A model generated the notes under the pieces. The model worked only from the letters and a program-made list of their open reading frames with translations, was not told where the DNA came from and did not search any database. This document shows, piece by piece, positions 1 to 9,999 of a DNA stretch of 20,283 nt. The stretch covers positions 64,568 through 84,850 of the forward strand of contig NW_003150789.1 of NCBI RefSeq assembly GCF_000003605.2, given 5' to 3'. The number at the start of each line of letters is the position of its first letter. The first letter of the stretch is position 1. A program made the translations under genes and the position numbers. This stretch comes from Saccoglossus kowalevskii. Taxonomy: Eukaryota; Hemichordata; Enteropneusta; Harrimaniidae.

Positions 1-480
1 TTGGTACCATTAATATTTTTTTCACCTGTTAGTACCATTAATTATTTATTCACCTGATATTACCCTTACTAGTTTATTCACTTGTTAGTACCAATAATAA
101 TTTATTTACTTGATAGTACCATTCATAATTTATTCACCTGATAATACCATTAATAATTTATTCACTTGTTGGTACCATTAATATTTTTTTTACCTTTTAG
201 TACCATTAATAATTTATTCACCTGATAGTACCCTTACTAGTTTATTCACTTGTTAGTACCAATAATAATTTATTTACTTGATAGTACCATTCATAATTTA
301 TTCACCTGATAATACCATTAATAATGTATTCACTTGTTGCTACCATTAGTATTTTTTTCTCCTGTTAGTACCAATAATAATTTATTCACCTGATAGTACC
401 CTTACTAGTTTATTCACTTGTTAGTACCATTCATAATTTATTGCTCCTAATAGTACCATTAATAAGTTATTGCTCCTAAA
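1..480. repeat. 28-bp satellite with 168-bp higher-order unit
   Basis: The sequence repeats a 28-bp monomer whose core is tagtaccattaataa followed by tttattcacctga. Variants are not random. The marker copy with a T-run (GGTACCATTAATATTTTTTT type) recurs at 1, 169 and 337, exactly 168 bp apart, so six monomers form a higher-order unit amplified as a block. The last copies, from about 430, exchange the cacctga end for gctcctaa and then decay. The array probably starts before the window. It has no coding potential. Confidence is high because the period can be read directly. Confidence 0.95.
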
Positions 481-1832
481 TATGTAGAGTAAACTACACT
501 GCGAGCAAATTCACCAAATGAATATGCATACATTTTTATAGTCAATTAAATATGCACCGTTCAGTCGTTCACATTTCACTCCCTGACATGTTACATGTTA
601 ATCGTTCAAATCTGGCAGACGATTGATACTTTGTGATATGCCCATGTAATTATAAATTATTTAAATACTATTCAGTAAATTAGATATATATATATAAATT
701 ATTTAAATTGAACTTTGTTCATTCAAATTAAATGCCAAAATTAATTAGTAAAAAAGTAAACAATGAAAAGAATTTCATTCATAGTATACTTGATTTATAT
801 GGTAATGTATATATTGATATCGTCTCTTTCATACAGGTTATTCAAATTCTCATTTAACTATCTGTATTCACAAATTCTATAGTCTAAAACATTATGGTTC
901 ATAACTACATAATTAATTGTTTTTCACCGAATACAAACTATTTTTTAAATGAAATCTATGTTAAAGCATCGTCATAAAATATCACTCTTCCGAATTTTCA
1001 AATCATTGATAAGAATCAATGGTAAATGACGTTAGTATAATGACTTTCTGTTTTGAATTTGTTTTTTTAAAGTTATTTTCTCTGTGGCATTGTATAACAT
1101 GATGTGCGCTTTTGTATACTTCATAAAACAACGTCTCCCCTTATAAATCACGCGTTGATACGTAATCATATATATAATGTAATTGGATTGAATGTTTTAT
1201 GCCAATAACCTTGTTAGACACCCTCCATAGTTATATAAATGGGTAATTTTATTCCCGGAAAAAAGATGTGAAGTACATTACCAGAACATTACTAGTACTG
1301 TATTTGTGAGTGCATTATCAGTACATTATCAGTACTTTATTTTATAAGTGCATTATCAGTGCATTAGTGAACATAATTTTCAAATTATTCATTAAAAGAT
1401 GATGTTTCACGATAACCCTTTCTTCTTAATAGTTATATTATCTCTCCTTATTGACGACTATAATACAGTAGAAACCACTGCTAAGTAATTTAAGCTTAGA
1501 TCCAATTATACCAGTATATTAACATTTGGTATATATTCATATATACCATATCATGCCATACAGGTGTTCTCGTTCTGCTGCGAAAGTATGAATGAACACC
1601 ATTTTAAATGAAGGAGGTTATGTCTTTTTACCAAGGCGTTTTTTTTTATTTAGCAAAACAAAAAACAAACCAGAAAAAAAGAACATTGTCAAATCAGTAA
1701 GTGATAGAGATCACAAGTGACACCATGTGAAAAGAGTCAGCACATATTGGTCGTATGTGTAAGAGTTAACATTGTCACGAGTGATTGAATCATACCAGAA
1801 ACTGTATTATTAAAAGGACACGCTTTTTATTA
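481..1832. other. AT-rich non-coding stretch, no gene seen
   Basis: No reading frame with a recognisable domain is present on either strand. The stretch contains ATATAT runs near 685, a degenerate short repeat at 1271-1369 (listed separately) and a T-run followed by an A-rich stretch at about 1638-1682. I see no tRNA, no splice-flanked exon and no convincing promoter. It is best read as intergenic DNA beside the satellite. Confidence 0.6.
1271..1369. repeat. degenerate short repeat around cattatcagta
   Basis: The motif cattatcagt(a/g) with variants such as cattaccaga and cattactagta occurs several times within 100 bp. Two copies lie directly head to tail (gtgcattatcagtacattatcagtac), and the pair is partly repeated about 40 bp later. 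This looks like a decayed microsatellite-like expansion. No function is visible. Confidence 0.5.
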
Positions 1833-2443
1833 TGTAATTTTGTATTTATTAATTCATTGTTATAGTATAAATTGATAACAGCCCAGAGGTAGGTTTTATA
1901 GCCCGGCAGATAGCCGTATTAGACCAATTAGCGATTGAAACAATTAGCAACGTGAAGGCATGATATTTAAAGACAGAGACAGCGTGGTGCTCGGTGGTTG
2001 CTGCTGGAGATCTTGACCAACGACCTACGCTTCGTACGACCCTGGAAGTGGCGAGCAGTACCACCATATACTACCATAGTCGAACCCGGCGTTGAACATC
2101 AGTCTGATGTCTAACTGGGAAGGAAGCCTTGGCACTGTGGATGAGAAGGTAGAGTTCAAGTCGCTAACTACTGTCGCTGGCTCCTTATAAATCACCGGGC
2201 GACGCCGCCGACTGACACCGTTCAACGCACGTCGAGAACATTCCTACACACACACTAGTTAGTCCCGGGCTTTGAGTTATTTAATTATATTGTTAATTTC
2301 TGGAATTGTTCTTTTCCTGGCCAGTTTATTTATGTAACATTTTAGGAGTGCATGGCACTGATATGCGTGACTAGTAGGGAATGCCGTTTCTCCCCTTGGT
2401 CGTAGGGTCATTACCGACTTTGCAATGGTGCGAAATTTCGTAA
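1833..2443 (-). mobile_element. possible old LTR (retrotransposon remnant)
   Basis: This block is clearly richer in GC than its surroundings. On the minus strand it has the order expected of a long terminal repeat: a start TTACGAAATTT after a run of five Gs at 2444-2448 (polypurine-like), a TATA box TTTATAAG near 2186-2193, and about 340 bp later poly(A) signals AATAAA at 1845-1850 and 1826-1831, with an end in TTACA. The canonical TG start is not intact, no target-site duplication was found, and no gag or pol coding was recognised. The 66- and 72-residue minus-strand open frames inside it match nothing I know. A host promoter plus first exon on the minus strand is an alternative reading. Confidence 0.3.
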
Positions 2444-3660
2444 CCCCCAACTCTTACCAATAATATAGTTGCGTTGGTGCGTGGTGAGGGTCATACTGAC
2501 GGAAAGAACTGTAGCAAGCCTATGTTTTGTGTGCCTAATAAACTATGGTTTCACGTAATTTATGTGTAGTGTCGTATGATTGTAAGATTTGCCGGTGTGC
2601 ATTATTGCTGCTTATATGTGCATATAGTTATATTGAACTCCATCAGTCTAAATTATCCCTGTGTTACACGAATTGTGTAATTTTATATTGGCTAAAAACC
2701 TGCACACGAGGTGGTGAAAGTATTACATACTATTTGGTATTTTTGGTTAATATTTGACCCCGTGACCTTGTGACAAACATATTTAAAAGGATACAAAAAT
2801 CTAGAATACATTACTTTCACAATGGTTTTTTAATAGTTTTATTGAAATAAAAATAAATTTAAAAACATAAGGCCGCCTGTATCGTTTTAAATGGCCCTTT
2901 AAAAAACATTTGAAAATGAATAAACGAGGGTTGCGCTCACTTGGCCATATCCCTGCGGGCGCTACAGCAAATTGTGACGTCATTTCTTTAGTTAGGCTAT
3001 TCGTGTATAAGTTTGCGTCTCTACTTTTTCTGATCCGCCGTGAACACATAGAATACTGTGGTAAGGTGATGTGCAGTTCACTGCAACACTGACTCAAGAA
3101 AAAAATCTAGAGGGGTTATTCAATTACCAGTTACCCACGCTCATTATGTACAAACAACAATATTAATATTAAAGGCTAGTCGTATACACTTTAAAACCAT
3201 TGATTTTATTGGCGAAAAAAACTACATTATCAATATATCTGAACGTAAAGGCAATATTAGTATCACCTTATCTGAAACGCAATCACCCAAATCAACGAGA
3301 GCTCATAGGAATAGATTATGTTCACTTCGAGAAACATTGCCAACAAGTGTATTATTAAGAATTATGTGGCGTATGATGCTCGAATGAAAAAATGAAATAT
3401 AACAGATTCATAATACGTTTCCATAACGTCGCGTCATTCGACATTCCTATTGGTCTAGGTTTGTTTGTCCAATAGCCCATGAAGCTAGTTTACCTATTTG
3501 GTACCAACTGTGACGGTCCAAGAAAATAATTATGTAATTATCAGAATAGTGTCAGCAGGGATCAAAGGAATGATTAAAGTTCAGTGTTCTTTTAGAGGTT
3601 ATGCATGTACGCGTGATTGTTTACTTAGTACATCTGGGAATCGCGCCGTTAGACTTTCAA
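2444..3660. other. non-coding stretch beside the LTR-like block
   Basis: No gene is supported. If the LTR reading is right, the part up to about 2760 could be the 3' end of the element's internal region on the minus strand. A GC-richer island at about 2925-3020 holds a full CRE palindrome TGACGTCA at 2977-2984 and the motif AGGGATATGGC on the minus strand; a related motif pair recurs near 13812-13918. A short inverted repeat ctattgg/ccaatag, which reads as two opposed CCAAT boxes, lies at 3447-3475. Open frames of 98 residues (minus) and 60 residues (plus) overlap here and show no family features. Confidence 0.5.
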
Positions 3661-3663
3661 TCT

Positions 3664-3738
3664 AGTAGTCGGTACAATGCTAACAGTTTTATCCATTTTT
3701 CATACTGCATACTGAAAGTCGTGGGGTTTAAATCCCGC
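3664..3738 (+). mobile_element. possible tRNA-derived SINE relic (A and B boxes)
   Basis: The segment agtagtcggtacaatgc at 3664-3680 resembles the D-arm/A-box of tRNA genes (the TAGCTCAGTCGGTAGAGC type). About 45 bp later ggtttaaatcc at 3725-3735 matches the B-box consensus GGTTCNANNCC at 10 of 11 positions. It sits in gaaagtcgtggggtttaaatcccgc, which resembles a variable loop plus T-arm and can pair gtggg with cccgc. No full cloverleaf or acceptor stem forms, so it is not a functional tRNA. A SINE head or a decayed tRNA pseudogene is the natural reading. No tail or second copy in this window confirms it. Confidence 0.35.
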
Positions 3739-5320
3739 ATATCAAGTATTGATCAGATTGAGTCATTGAGTGATGTCTGTTCAATAAAATTCCCCTCCAG
3801 TCATTTCACACAGAACAAACTACAATATAATCCGGCTTCAGGTTAAGTACATATGGGGATAAGTGTTCTTTTATTGCTACAATTTCAATATAATTATTTA
3901 ATCAACCCAAAATAGCTTAAATTTAGTTTCTAAATATAACGGGGGATGAATAACAATGACTAACTTTGGCAATAAACTATACAATTTTATCAATAAACCG
4001 TTTCCTACATCTAAGAAGTAATATACTAATAACACATGTCATATATAATATATATAGTTCATACAATTCAGCGAAAAATATAACGCCAATAAATATTATT
4101 GTATCAAATGAAATTGTGCTTATAAACGCCAGTGAACTGGTAAAATTAAAAGCTATTGATACAGAGCTTATTATCTTGTAGTACCGTTTCGTTTGTTCTT
4201 ATTTTTAATTAATATATGCTGGTACAAATTCTTTATTTTGGTGTAGCTATAAGTTGATTTAGTAACATAATAAACAGAAAATCACGAACGACTTTCCCGA
4301 TATTAGGGTAAATACAATTAAACAGCGGTATCTTGAGCATATATAAATAAACATTGGCATTGAGCATTAACATCTTGATAAGCTGTCGATGATTTACAAT
4401 TTTCAACATATGATACTAGCAATAATAGTTTAGATGACGAAATTGATATCACCTTAATCAATTAATTATTGTTTTAATTAATAGATGCAATTACGTACAC
4501 AAGAGTAAAATGTACTCAGTACTACTGCTGCAGTCTACAGAATTATTATTGTCGTAAATTCTTATATACATTACTTTGATCCGTTTGGTCAGTTAGCGTT
4601 ACACTCTAATGGTTACCAGTATTATAGTAAATGGCACTCAGATTGTGTTATTATGATATTGGAGAATCGTGATGAGACTGTGTTTCTGATGATAGTTGTA
4701 AAGATAAATCAGCGAATCAGTACACGTCGAACGATAATCATCCTAAACTGGATAAGTGGTCAATTAGCAATGGATGTAACATAACTCATGTCATTGACTG
4801 TCGTAATGTTAAGATGCAAGAACTTATAGCACGTTCCTTTAATGCAATATATTAGTCCGAGACATTATGCAAACAATTTTAATGCGGGCATATATTGAAT
4901 GGCAACTCCTTGATTGTCATTAGCCCAATGTGTTCAGTTATGTCACTTAATCCAAATTGACTTAATTGTTCAGTATATCCACTCGAATCACGTGGTAGAC
5001 ATAGAAAAGTGAAAGTGCCGAATAGTGCACATGTTATGGTGGTGCGTCTACGCGCCACCCTCTTAATAGCAACTAAGCTAGAGGTCCTCGATGTCGCTGT
5101 CAGTACTTATGTTTACAATGGAACGCCGACGTGCATCGTCTAACAGTGGGAAATTGGATGGAACTGAAATGTGACATTCAATTGCGTTGCTGTACAATAA
5201 GAAACGGAATATCTATTAGAGTTCGGTAAACATCTATTGTAGACTACACTGTCAGCTTTTAGTTCTTCATGCTATGGTGTAAGCATGTAATATATTTGTA
5301 TATACCGAATTACTAGTATG
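3739..5320. other. AT-rich non-coding stretch upstream of the LDLa gene
   Basis: No convincing coding segment, RNA gene or transposon was recognised. The only long open frame (3966-4181, + strand) is made of low-complexity AT-rich codons. A small imperfect hairpin formed by ggtgg(t)gcg and cgccacc lies at about 5040-5060. The gene's 5' UTR and promoter may lie in this stretch, but no TATA box or initiator stands out from the AT-rich background. Confidence 0.5.
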
Positions 5321-5378
5321 GTACCGATGAACAGTGCCTGCCCGATCGTTGATTAGTCAAGTACCGATGGACAGTGTC
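5321..5378 (+). promoter_or_regulatory. 18-bp direct repeat 90-150 bp upstream of exon 1
   Basis: gtaccgatgaacagtgcc at 5321-5338 is repeated as gtaccgatggacagtgtc at 5361-5378, matching at 16 of 18 positions and spaced exactly 40 bp. The pair lies about 90-150 bp before the proposed start codon at 5468, where a proximal regulatory element or 5' UTR would be expected. No known factor site was recognised. It may simply be a local duplication, so the regulatory role is inference from position. Confidence 0.25.
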
Positions 5379-5467
5379 AGTTGGAGCAAAGCGGAATGGC
5401 ATTGACGTACCAGAAGATCTTTGAGTGTCAGGTATAGTAAGGTGTCCTCTGAGAATGCTTAAGAACG

Positions 5468-5591
5468 ATGTCATCTGTGCAAATATTGGTTTATCTAACA
5501 GTGTTTTCGACTTATTTACAGGAGATAATTCATATTCTGCCCGTACTTCTCACAGTCATGGTAACGTCCCAGGGCGTCGCCTTCGCCGATG
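5468..5591 (+). CDS. LDLa membrane protein, exon 1 (signal sequence)
   Basis: The frame opens at ATG 5468 after an in-frame stop at 5450-5452. It encodes 41 residues rich in hydrophobic stretches, ending in a typical signal-peptide tail with small residues before the likely cleavage (GVAFA, then Asp). The donor is G|GTAGGT at 5592, phase 1, matching the phase of the next exon. Two oddities affect the start. The hydrophobic part from about residue 20 would by itself make an ordinary signal peptide, and tatttacag at 5513-5521 is a good splice acceptor that would begin the exon at 5522 in the same frame, with the ATG in an upstream exon. An upstream ATG at 5455 also opens a 46-codon frame that overlaps out of phase. 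So the donor end is better supported than the start. Confidence 0.5.
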
Positions 5592-8311
5592 GTAGGTACA
5601 AGGACATTGTTATTCTTTGAATACTATGACAAATGTGATGCATTACAAGAAAGGTGTTCTAGTCTCTTCGATCATTTTATGTTAGTTCACGAATTCTTTC
5701 AATGAATTGTAAATGTTTGCTCACAGTGCATGCTGTGTAAATATGTCTCCTTGGCACTACTTGAAAATATACAGTACTCGCCTTTGGTGATATTCAGTGT
5801 GGTGTCGCTTTCCAAGGCTAGGTTTGATTTAATTGTGAGTGATGGAGCCAATGATCTATGTTCATACTCCATATATCCTACAAGTTACGACGCGCGTGTC
5901 TTTAATGACATAATGTGAAACTAGACATAGTTCAATTTAATCGTGGTGATAGTTTTGTCTGGAATTGATAATTTCCAAACCAAGATTTGACTATAATTTT
6001 GATTTTTTCATTAAGCTTATCAGCTCAGTGTAATTACATAAACTTACGAATCAAGTCTGCATAAAACATTAGCTCTTTAATAACCTATGTGGCAGGTCTC
6101 ATACAGTGGAATATGGATAATAGTGGTTGTGAAAACGTTGTCCATGTTAAATACTAGCATGTTATCTTGTGTATTACCAAGACAAACAAGTAATGTGTTG
6201 TACTCCGGATAACAACGAAAGAAGATGTATCACATGTGGTAAAATCTGTCATTTATATTTGCCTTTTTATAACAGGCAAAGGGTTACATGTAACTACTCC
6301 GAGGTCAACATAACAGCGGTTTCTGGGTGCAGAGGTCGATTTAAATAAATATAAATCACTGACATACTGATCGCGCGACCATCACTTTGCAATCATTCAC
6401 TCGACAATGGCTAATAAGTATCTAAACTTTACACCAAACCAAATTTGATTTGAAAACATAAATTTATTTAATTGATATCAGAAATAACGTGTTCTCTGAG
6501 TTTCCATGGCACCAATGTAGTCGGCGTTAATTGCAATGTAATGCACTTGAATGGTAAAATATTTTAATCATGTAGGCTTTCAATGGAGCGTGTAGCCGGC
6601 ATACTCGGTAATTGGTAAGGCTGACTATGTATTGTAACATGACATTGTGTTAGTAGTGTAAACAAGTCTATATCCTGTTGAATGGTGTTCATATCGCTAT
6701 TGACATATACGTACAATGCACAACACTGGGACATGTACTTGGCATAATTAATTTGTTGATCGACAGAACGGGCAGTTAATAAATTAGAATCATTATCTCG
6801 GCGATATATTTTATTTAGAATTAGTTATTTAGTTATTAGTTTAGTTATTTTTGTTTGTTTTATTCTTGTTACTTCTATCATAAAACAGGAAATACTGCAT
6901 GACAATTATTGGGTAGTATTGGATTGCATTTCAATTAAATTCAAGATCGCAATTTGTTTATTAAAATTCAATTAGATCATACAAATGGTCATACAAGAAC
7001 GGTACATTCGACGTGGACTGTCGAATTGCGCGAGATAATAAATCATGCGTGATCTCATGTATGGCGTGTCTTTATTTGTCATTAATCAATCATGAAATAT
7101 AATTACACATTTATGTTTACGCTGAGCGAAACTATTTTCTAGTCATTACACTTTATATACTTGAACATAATTATATAGTAATGCTAAACGTGGATAAGAT
7201 TCATTCCTTGCCAACGTGTTTGTTACAACAAAATATTTAACCAATTTTAATGAGTGTATTGTACGTTTCATTTGCGTATAGTAGTTCATATTATGAATAT
7301 TTTCATTATTCACTTCCCGTGCAACAATTATGTTTCTCTGTTTGTTGCCATTCTGTTGTGTTACAGATTGGGTGATTCTACTGAAGCAGCGCTCGAAATC
7401 ACATATTATCTTTTGGTTTGACATGTTAGATACAATAGACTATTCATATATGTCGTATATTCTGCATAGAAAATTAACTGCAATGCATGCTTACATGTTT
7501 ATGATAATAAATGCATTAAATACAATTAATTGTAAATTTATATGTAAATTATATACATATTTAATATATTATATATTATAAATGTTATTGGTTCATCTAC
7601 TAAAACCTACTTCAGCACAATATGTATTGATGAATGCGTATCCTTTAAATATTTGACGAACATCTTTGTGAATGCTGTTTGCGTATTGTTTAATCTGTCA
7701 AGTAAATCTGGCTGATTACCTTTTTAAATCGATACGTTAAACAATCGGTTTCTATCAGAGTTCGCTTGAGATTTTTTTAGCAGTAATTTACCATTTAGAC
7801 AATATACATGCGAAACATATTGCGCCGCTTTTTCTATGTTTTAAATTTCAATTTTAATTGTATAGATTACCCGCGTTCGCAAAAAGTGCGTATGTCATGT
7901 GTAGACAATTGTTTTAATGACATGTTTCCACAGAAAATATACATCAGTTGATGTAAACAAATGTCAGGTCAAAATTGAGCAGCATTTATAGTAATTATGG
8001 TTAACTATGTACTTTGAAAGCAGATGATTGACTGCCTTCTCACAGTTGTGCAAAAATGTTTTTGTTACACTGTACTTATACGACTTAAATACGTATGTAA
8101 GTTAGTAATTAAGTAAGTAGAGCTAATGCAAATCAGAAAGTTATACATTAATCATGTCAATGTTAACTGTCAAATACATAACGCCAAATTGTCGATTCAA
8201 TGCGGATTAACAGATAATTGGACTTGTATATTATGTTTATCGTACCAGCCTTCATTTGGAAAGCCATGAGGGAATTACATGCTACTAAGCAGTACGGTTT
8301 AGTTGTTTGTG

Positions 8312-8557
8312 TCAGTAGACCAGGTCAGTTGGTTCTGGCTTTATAAAGACGCATTCGCGAGATCCAAAATGCAATCTCGGGTTTAATTTTATATGTTCGT
8401 AAATATGGCTGTAATTTAGATTTAGTGTCAACACTGCCCAGACAAATATTACAGTAAGCATTGTGAACATATAGATAGCATGTGCGAAGCGATAACCAGT
8501 GTCCACAACAACAAACTTGAACATTAAGGGAAAGTTTGTGAACTCCAAAGTAAATCT
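8312..8557 (-). CDS. weak candidate terminal exon, unknown membrane protein
   Basis: On the minus strand a good polypyrimidine tract and acceptor (caattttttatag) precede an open frame that begins in phase 0 at 8557 and runs 81 codons to TGA at 8312. The translation has one hydrophobic segment (MFTMLTVIFVWAVLTL) followed by a polar tail ending PEPTDLVY. Codon use is more mixed than in the surrounding AT-rich frames. No family was recognised, no upstream partner exon was identified and no AATAAA signal was seen just downstream. Frames of this length occur by chance in 20 kb of this composition, so I rate it low. Confidence 0.18.
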   Translation of the reverse strand, partial: RFTLEFTNFPLMFKFVVVDTGYRFAHAIYMFTMLTVIFVWAVLTLNLNYSHIYEHIKLNPRLHFGSRECVFIKPEPTDLVY

Positions 8558-9368
8558 CTATAAAAAATTGAATTGAGTACTATTATGATCATTGTTTCCC
8601 ACTGAAATGTGAATGTTCGTAATGCCGCCTTCCGATGACTACCATTAATTGTTTACCTATCTGCATTCTTCAAATGAACGCTGGAGGTAAAAACGAGGTC
8701 TTAGAACCAAAATTATGTAGTAACTATGTGAAAATAATTCACAAGTTCTGGAAATATGAAAATACATTCCTTCCCGTTGCCTCAATTGCAATATTGCTGT
8801 GAAACCACAAATTGTGTTTGATAGATAGATTAATTTCTAACTACTATATGCCATGTTTGATAATCTAATATGGCACCTAAACCTTGCGACCAATTTCAAA
8901 ATGTTTTTTTTTTTAAATAGCTCCAATGACAACCAAACACTTGAAAATTATATAAACCACGCGAATAAATATTGTCATCGATCCACAACATAGGCAGGTG
9001 ATAGGCTGTCACAATCAATTTCATCTGTTTAAACCAATTGAATGTCGTAGTATTTTTCAGTATGTATTCAAAACAAGATGGCCGTCAACCCACGTGACTA
9101 ATCGTAAATTGGCAAATGGTAATAAATTTGATACATAAATGTCACAATCGCCATTTCAAATCGACATTTCAAATGGTTCTGAAGAATTCTTTTTGGCATT
9201 TTTTGTTGTTGAAATATCACATGTCCGTTAAAATTTGTGTTGGTAAAAGATAGTCCATGTGGCAATAAATCTACCACATACGGTTTAACATGAATCTGAG
9301 ATTGCCGCCGAACAATTTCAAAAGTCAGTGTTTTAAATTGTTGGCTTTTGTGTGATGTAAATACTCGA

Positions 9369-9438
9369 GATGCGGTGTATTCTGCTGTACTTTCACTCGC
9401 TTCGCTCGTGAAAGTACGGCCGCAGGATACACCGCATC
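9369..9438. repeat. near-perfect foldback hairpin (MITE-like)
   Basis: The left arm 9369-9396 and right arm 9408-9438 are reverse complements except for a short difference next to a 3-base insertion (ctgctgtac against ctgcggccgtac read on the same strand). They are separated by the 11-base loop tcgcttcgctc. The arms begin and end with gatgcggtgtat / atacaccgcatc. Such a long, GC-richer stem inside an AT-rich intron suggests an inserted foldback element or the core of a MITE. No target-site duplication was found. It would also fold in the pre-mRNA, 170 bases before exon 2. Confidence 0.75.
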
Positions 9439-9609
9439 ACTCGTGAAAATAACTTCCATACGCAACGAAAGCCACGGGGAGGGTATGGGGTTCTGTCATA
9501 TTATCCCTTACAATATTATTCGATGATAGTGACTAAATTCAATAATACATACAATATCTTTTTCACGGATTATAAATTTAGATAGTAATGATATATTATA
9601 TCCCCATAG

Positions 9610-9732
9610 ATGGACTTTGTTTTCCATGTACTGTCAACGGTGACGAAATATGCCTTCTTTGGTCATTGAGATGTGATGGGGAAAGTCATTGTGACAACGA
9701 TGCCGATGAATTATTCGACACATGCTATGGAG
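9610..9732 (+). CDS. LDLa membrane protein, exon 2 (LDLa module 1)
   Basis: The exon lies between the acceptor atccccatag and the donor G|GTATGT. It starts and ends in phase 1, encoding a self-contained module of 41 codons. Residues 45-80 of the joined protein have six cysteines spaced C-x2-C-x7-C-x6-C-x5-C-x10-C, with the LDLa signature LRCDG followed by ADE. The CDG aspartate and the final DE, which help hold calcium in this family, are present. The aspartate normally just before the fifth cysteine is His68, and the first cysteine pair is unusually close. So it is a recognisable but diverged LDLa module. Symmetric phase-1 exons are the usual way such modules are duplicated and shuffled. Confidence 0.8.
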
Positions 9733-9999
9733 GTATGTCCATCTAGTCTCATTAAGTGTTTCTGAATTGTGAAATAATGTTCTTTACAAAAGATACGTTG
9801 TAGTGTGACAAAGAGAACATCTGCTTACAGTGACGAGATAACATTTCGTGTTTCGTATTTACATTTTTATGTATGCGCCTGTTATTTCGATTAGTTACTA
9901 TTATCTTCACTTAAGTCATACTTGGACAGACTATTAGTTGGATAAGTGCAAATTATTGAAACAGTGGACTATTTCCCAAAAATCATATCTTAATGAACT

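Larger units (their letters stand above)
5592..9609 (+). other. intron 1 of the LDLa gene (about 4.0 kb)
   Basis: This stretch runs from donor GTAGGT to the acceptor tatatccccatag. It is AT-rich and contains no further exon I can support on the + strand. Open frames at 5730-5918 (+), 7146-7424 (-) and 7330-7581 (+) show no domain features. A possible terminal exon of an unknown minus-strand gene (8312-8557) and the foldback hairpin at 9369-9438 are listed separately. A T-run lies near 8904-8915. Confidence 0.55.

Noticed and set aside
2801-3097. 98-residue minus-strand frame and 60-residue plus-strand frame
   Set aside because: They overlap each other on opposite strands, the longer uses a TTG start, and neither shows a domain.
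3447-3475. Two opposed CCAAT boxes as a bidirectional promoter
   Set aside because: A 7-bp inverted repeat is easily found by chance, and no exon or start lies on either side.
3650-3668. Anticodon-arm-like stem ttaga-ctttcaa-tctag (TTC anticodon)
   Set aside because: No D-arm, T-arm or acceptor stem lies at proper spacing around it, so a tRNA-Glu gene cannot be supported.
5730-5918. 62-codon frame just after exon 1
   Set aside because: It lies inside intron 1, after the donor, with no acceptor or domain.
7146-7581. Opposed frames of 92 (-) and 83 (+) codons, briefly considered as a GPCR loop
   Set aside because: There is no conserved receptor motif and no run of membrane helices. The resemblance to an intracellular loop was subjective.
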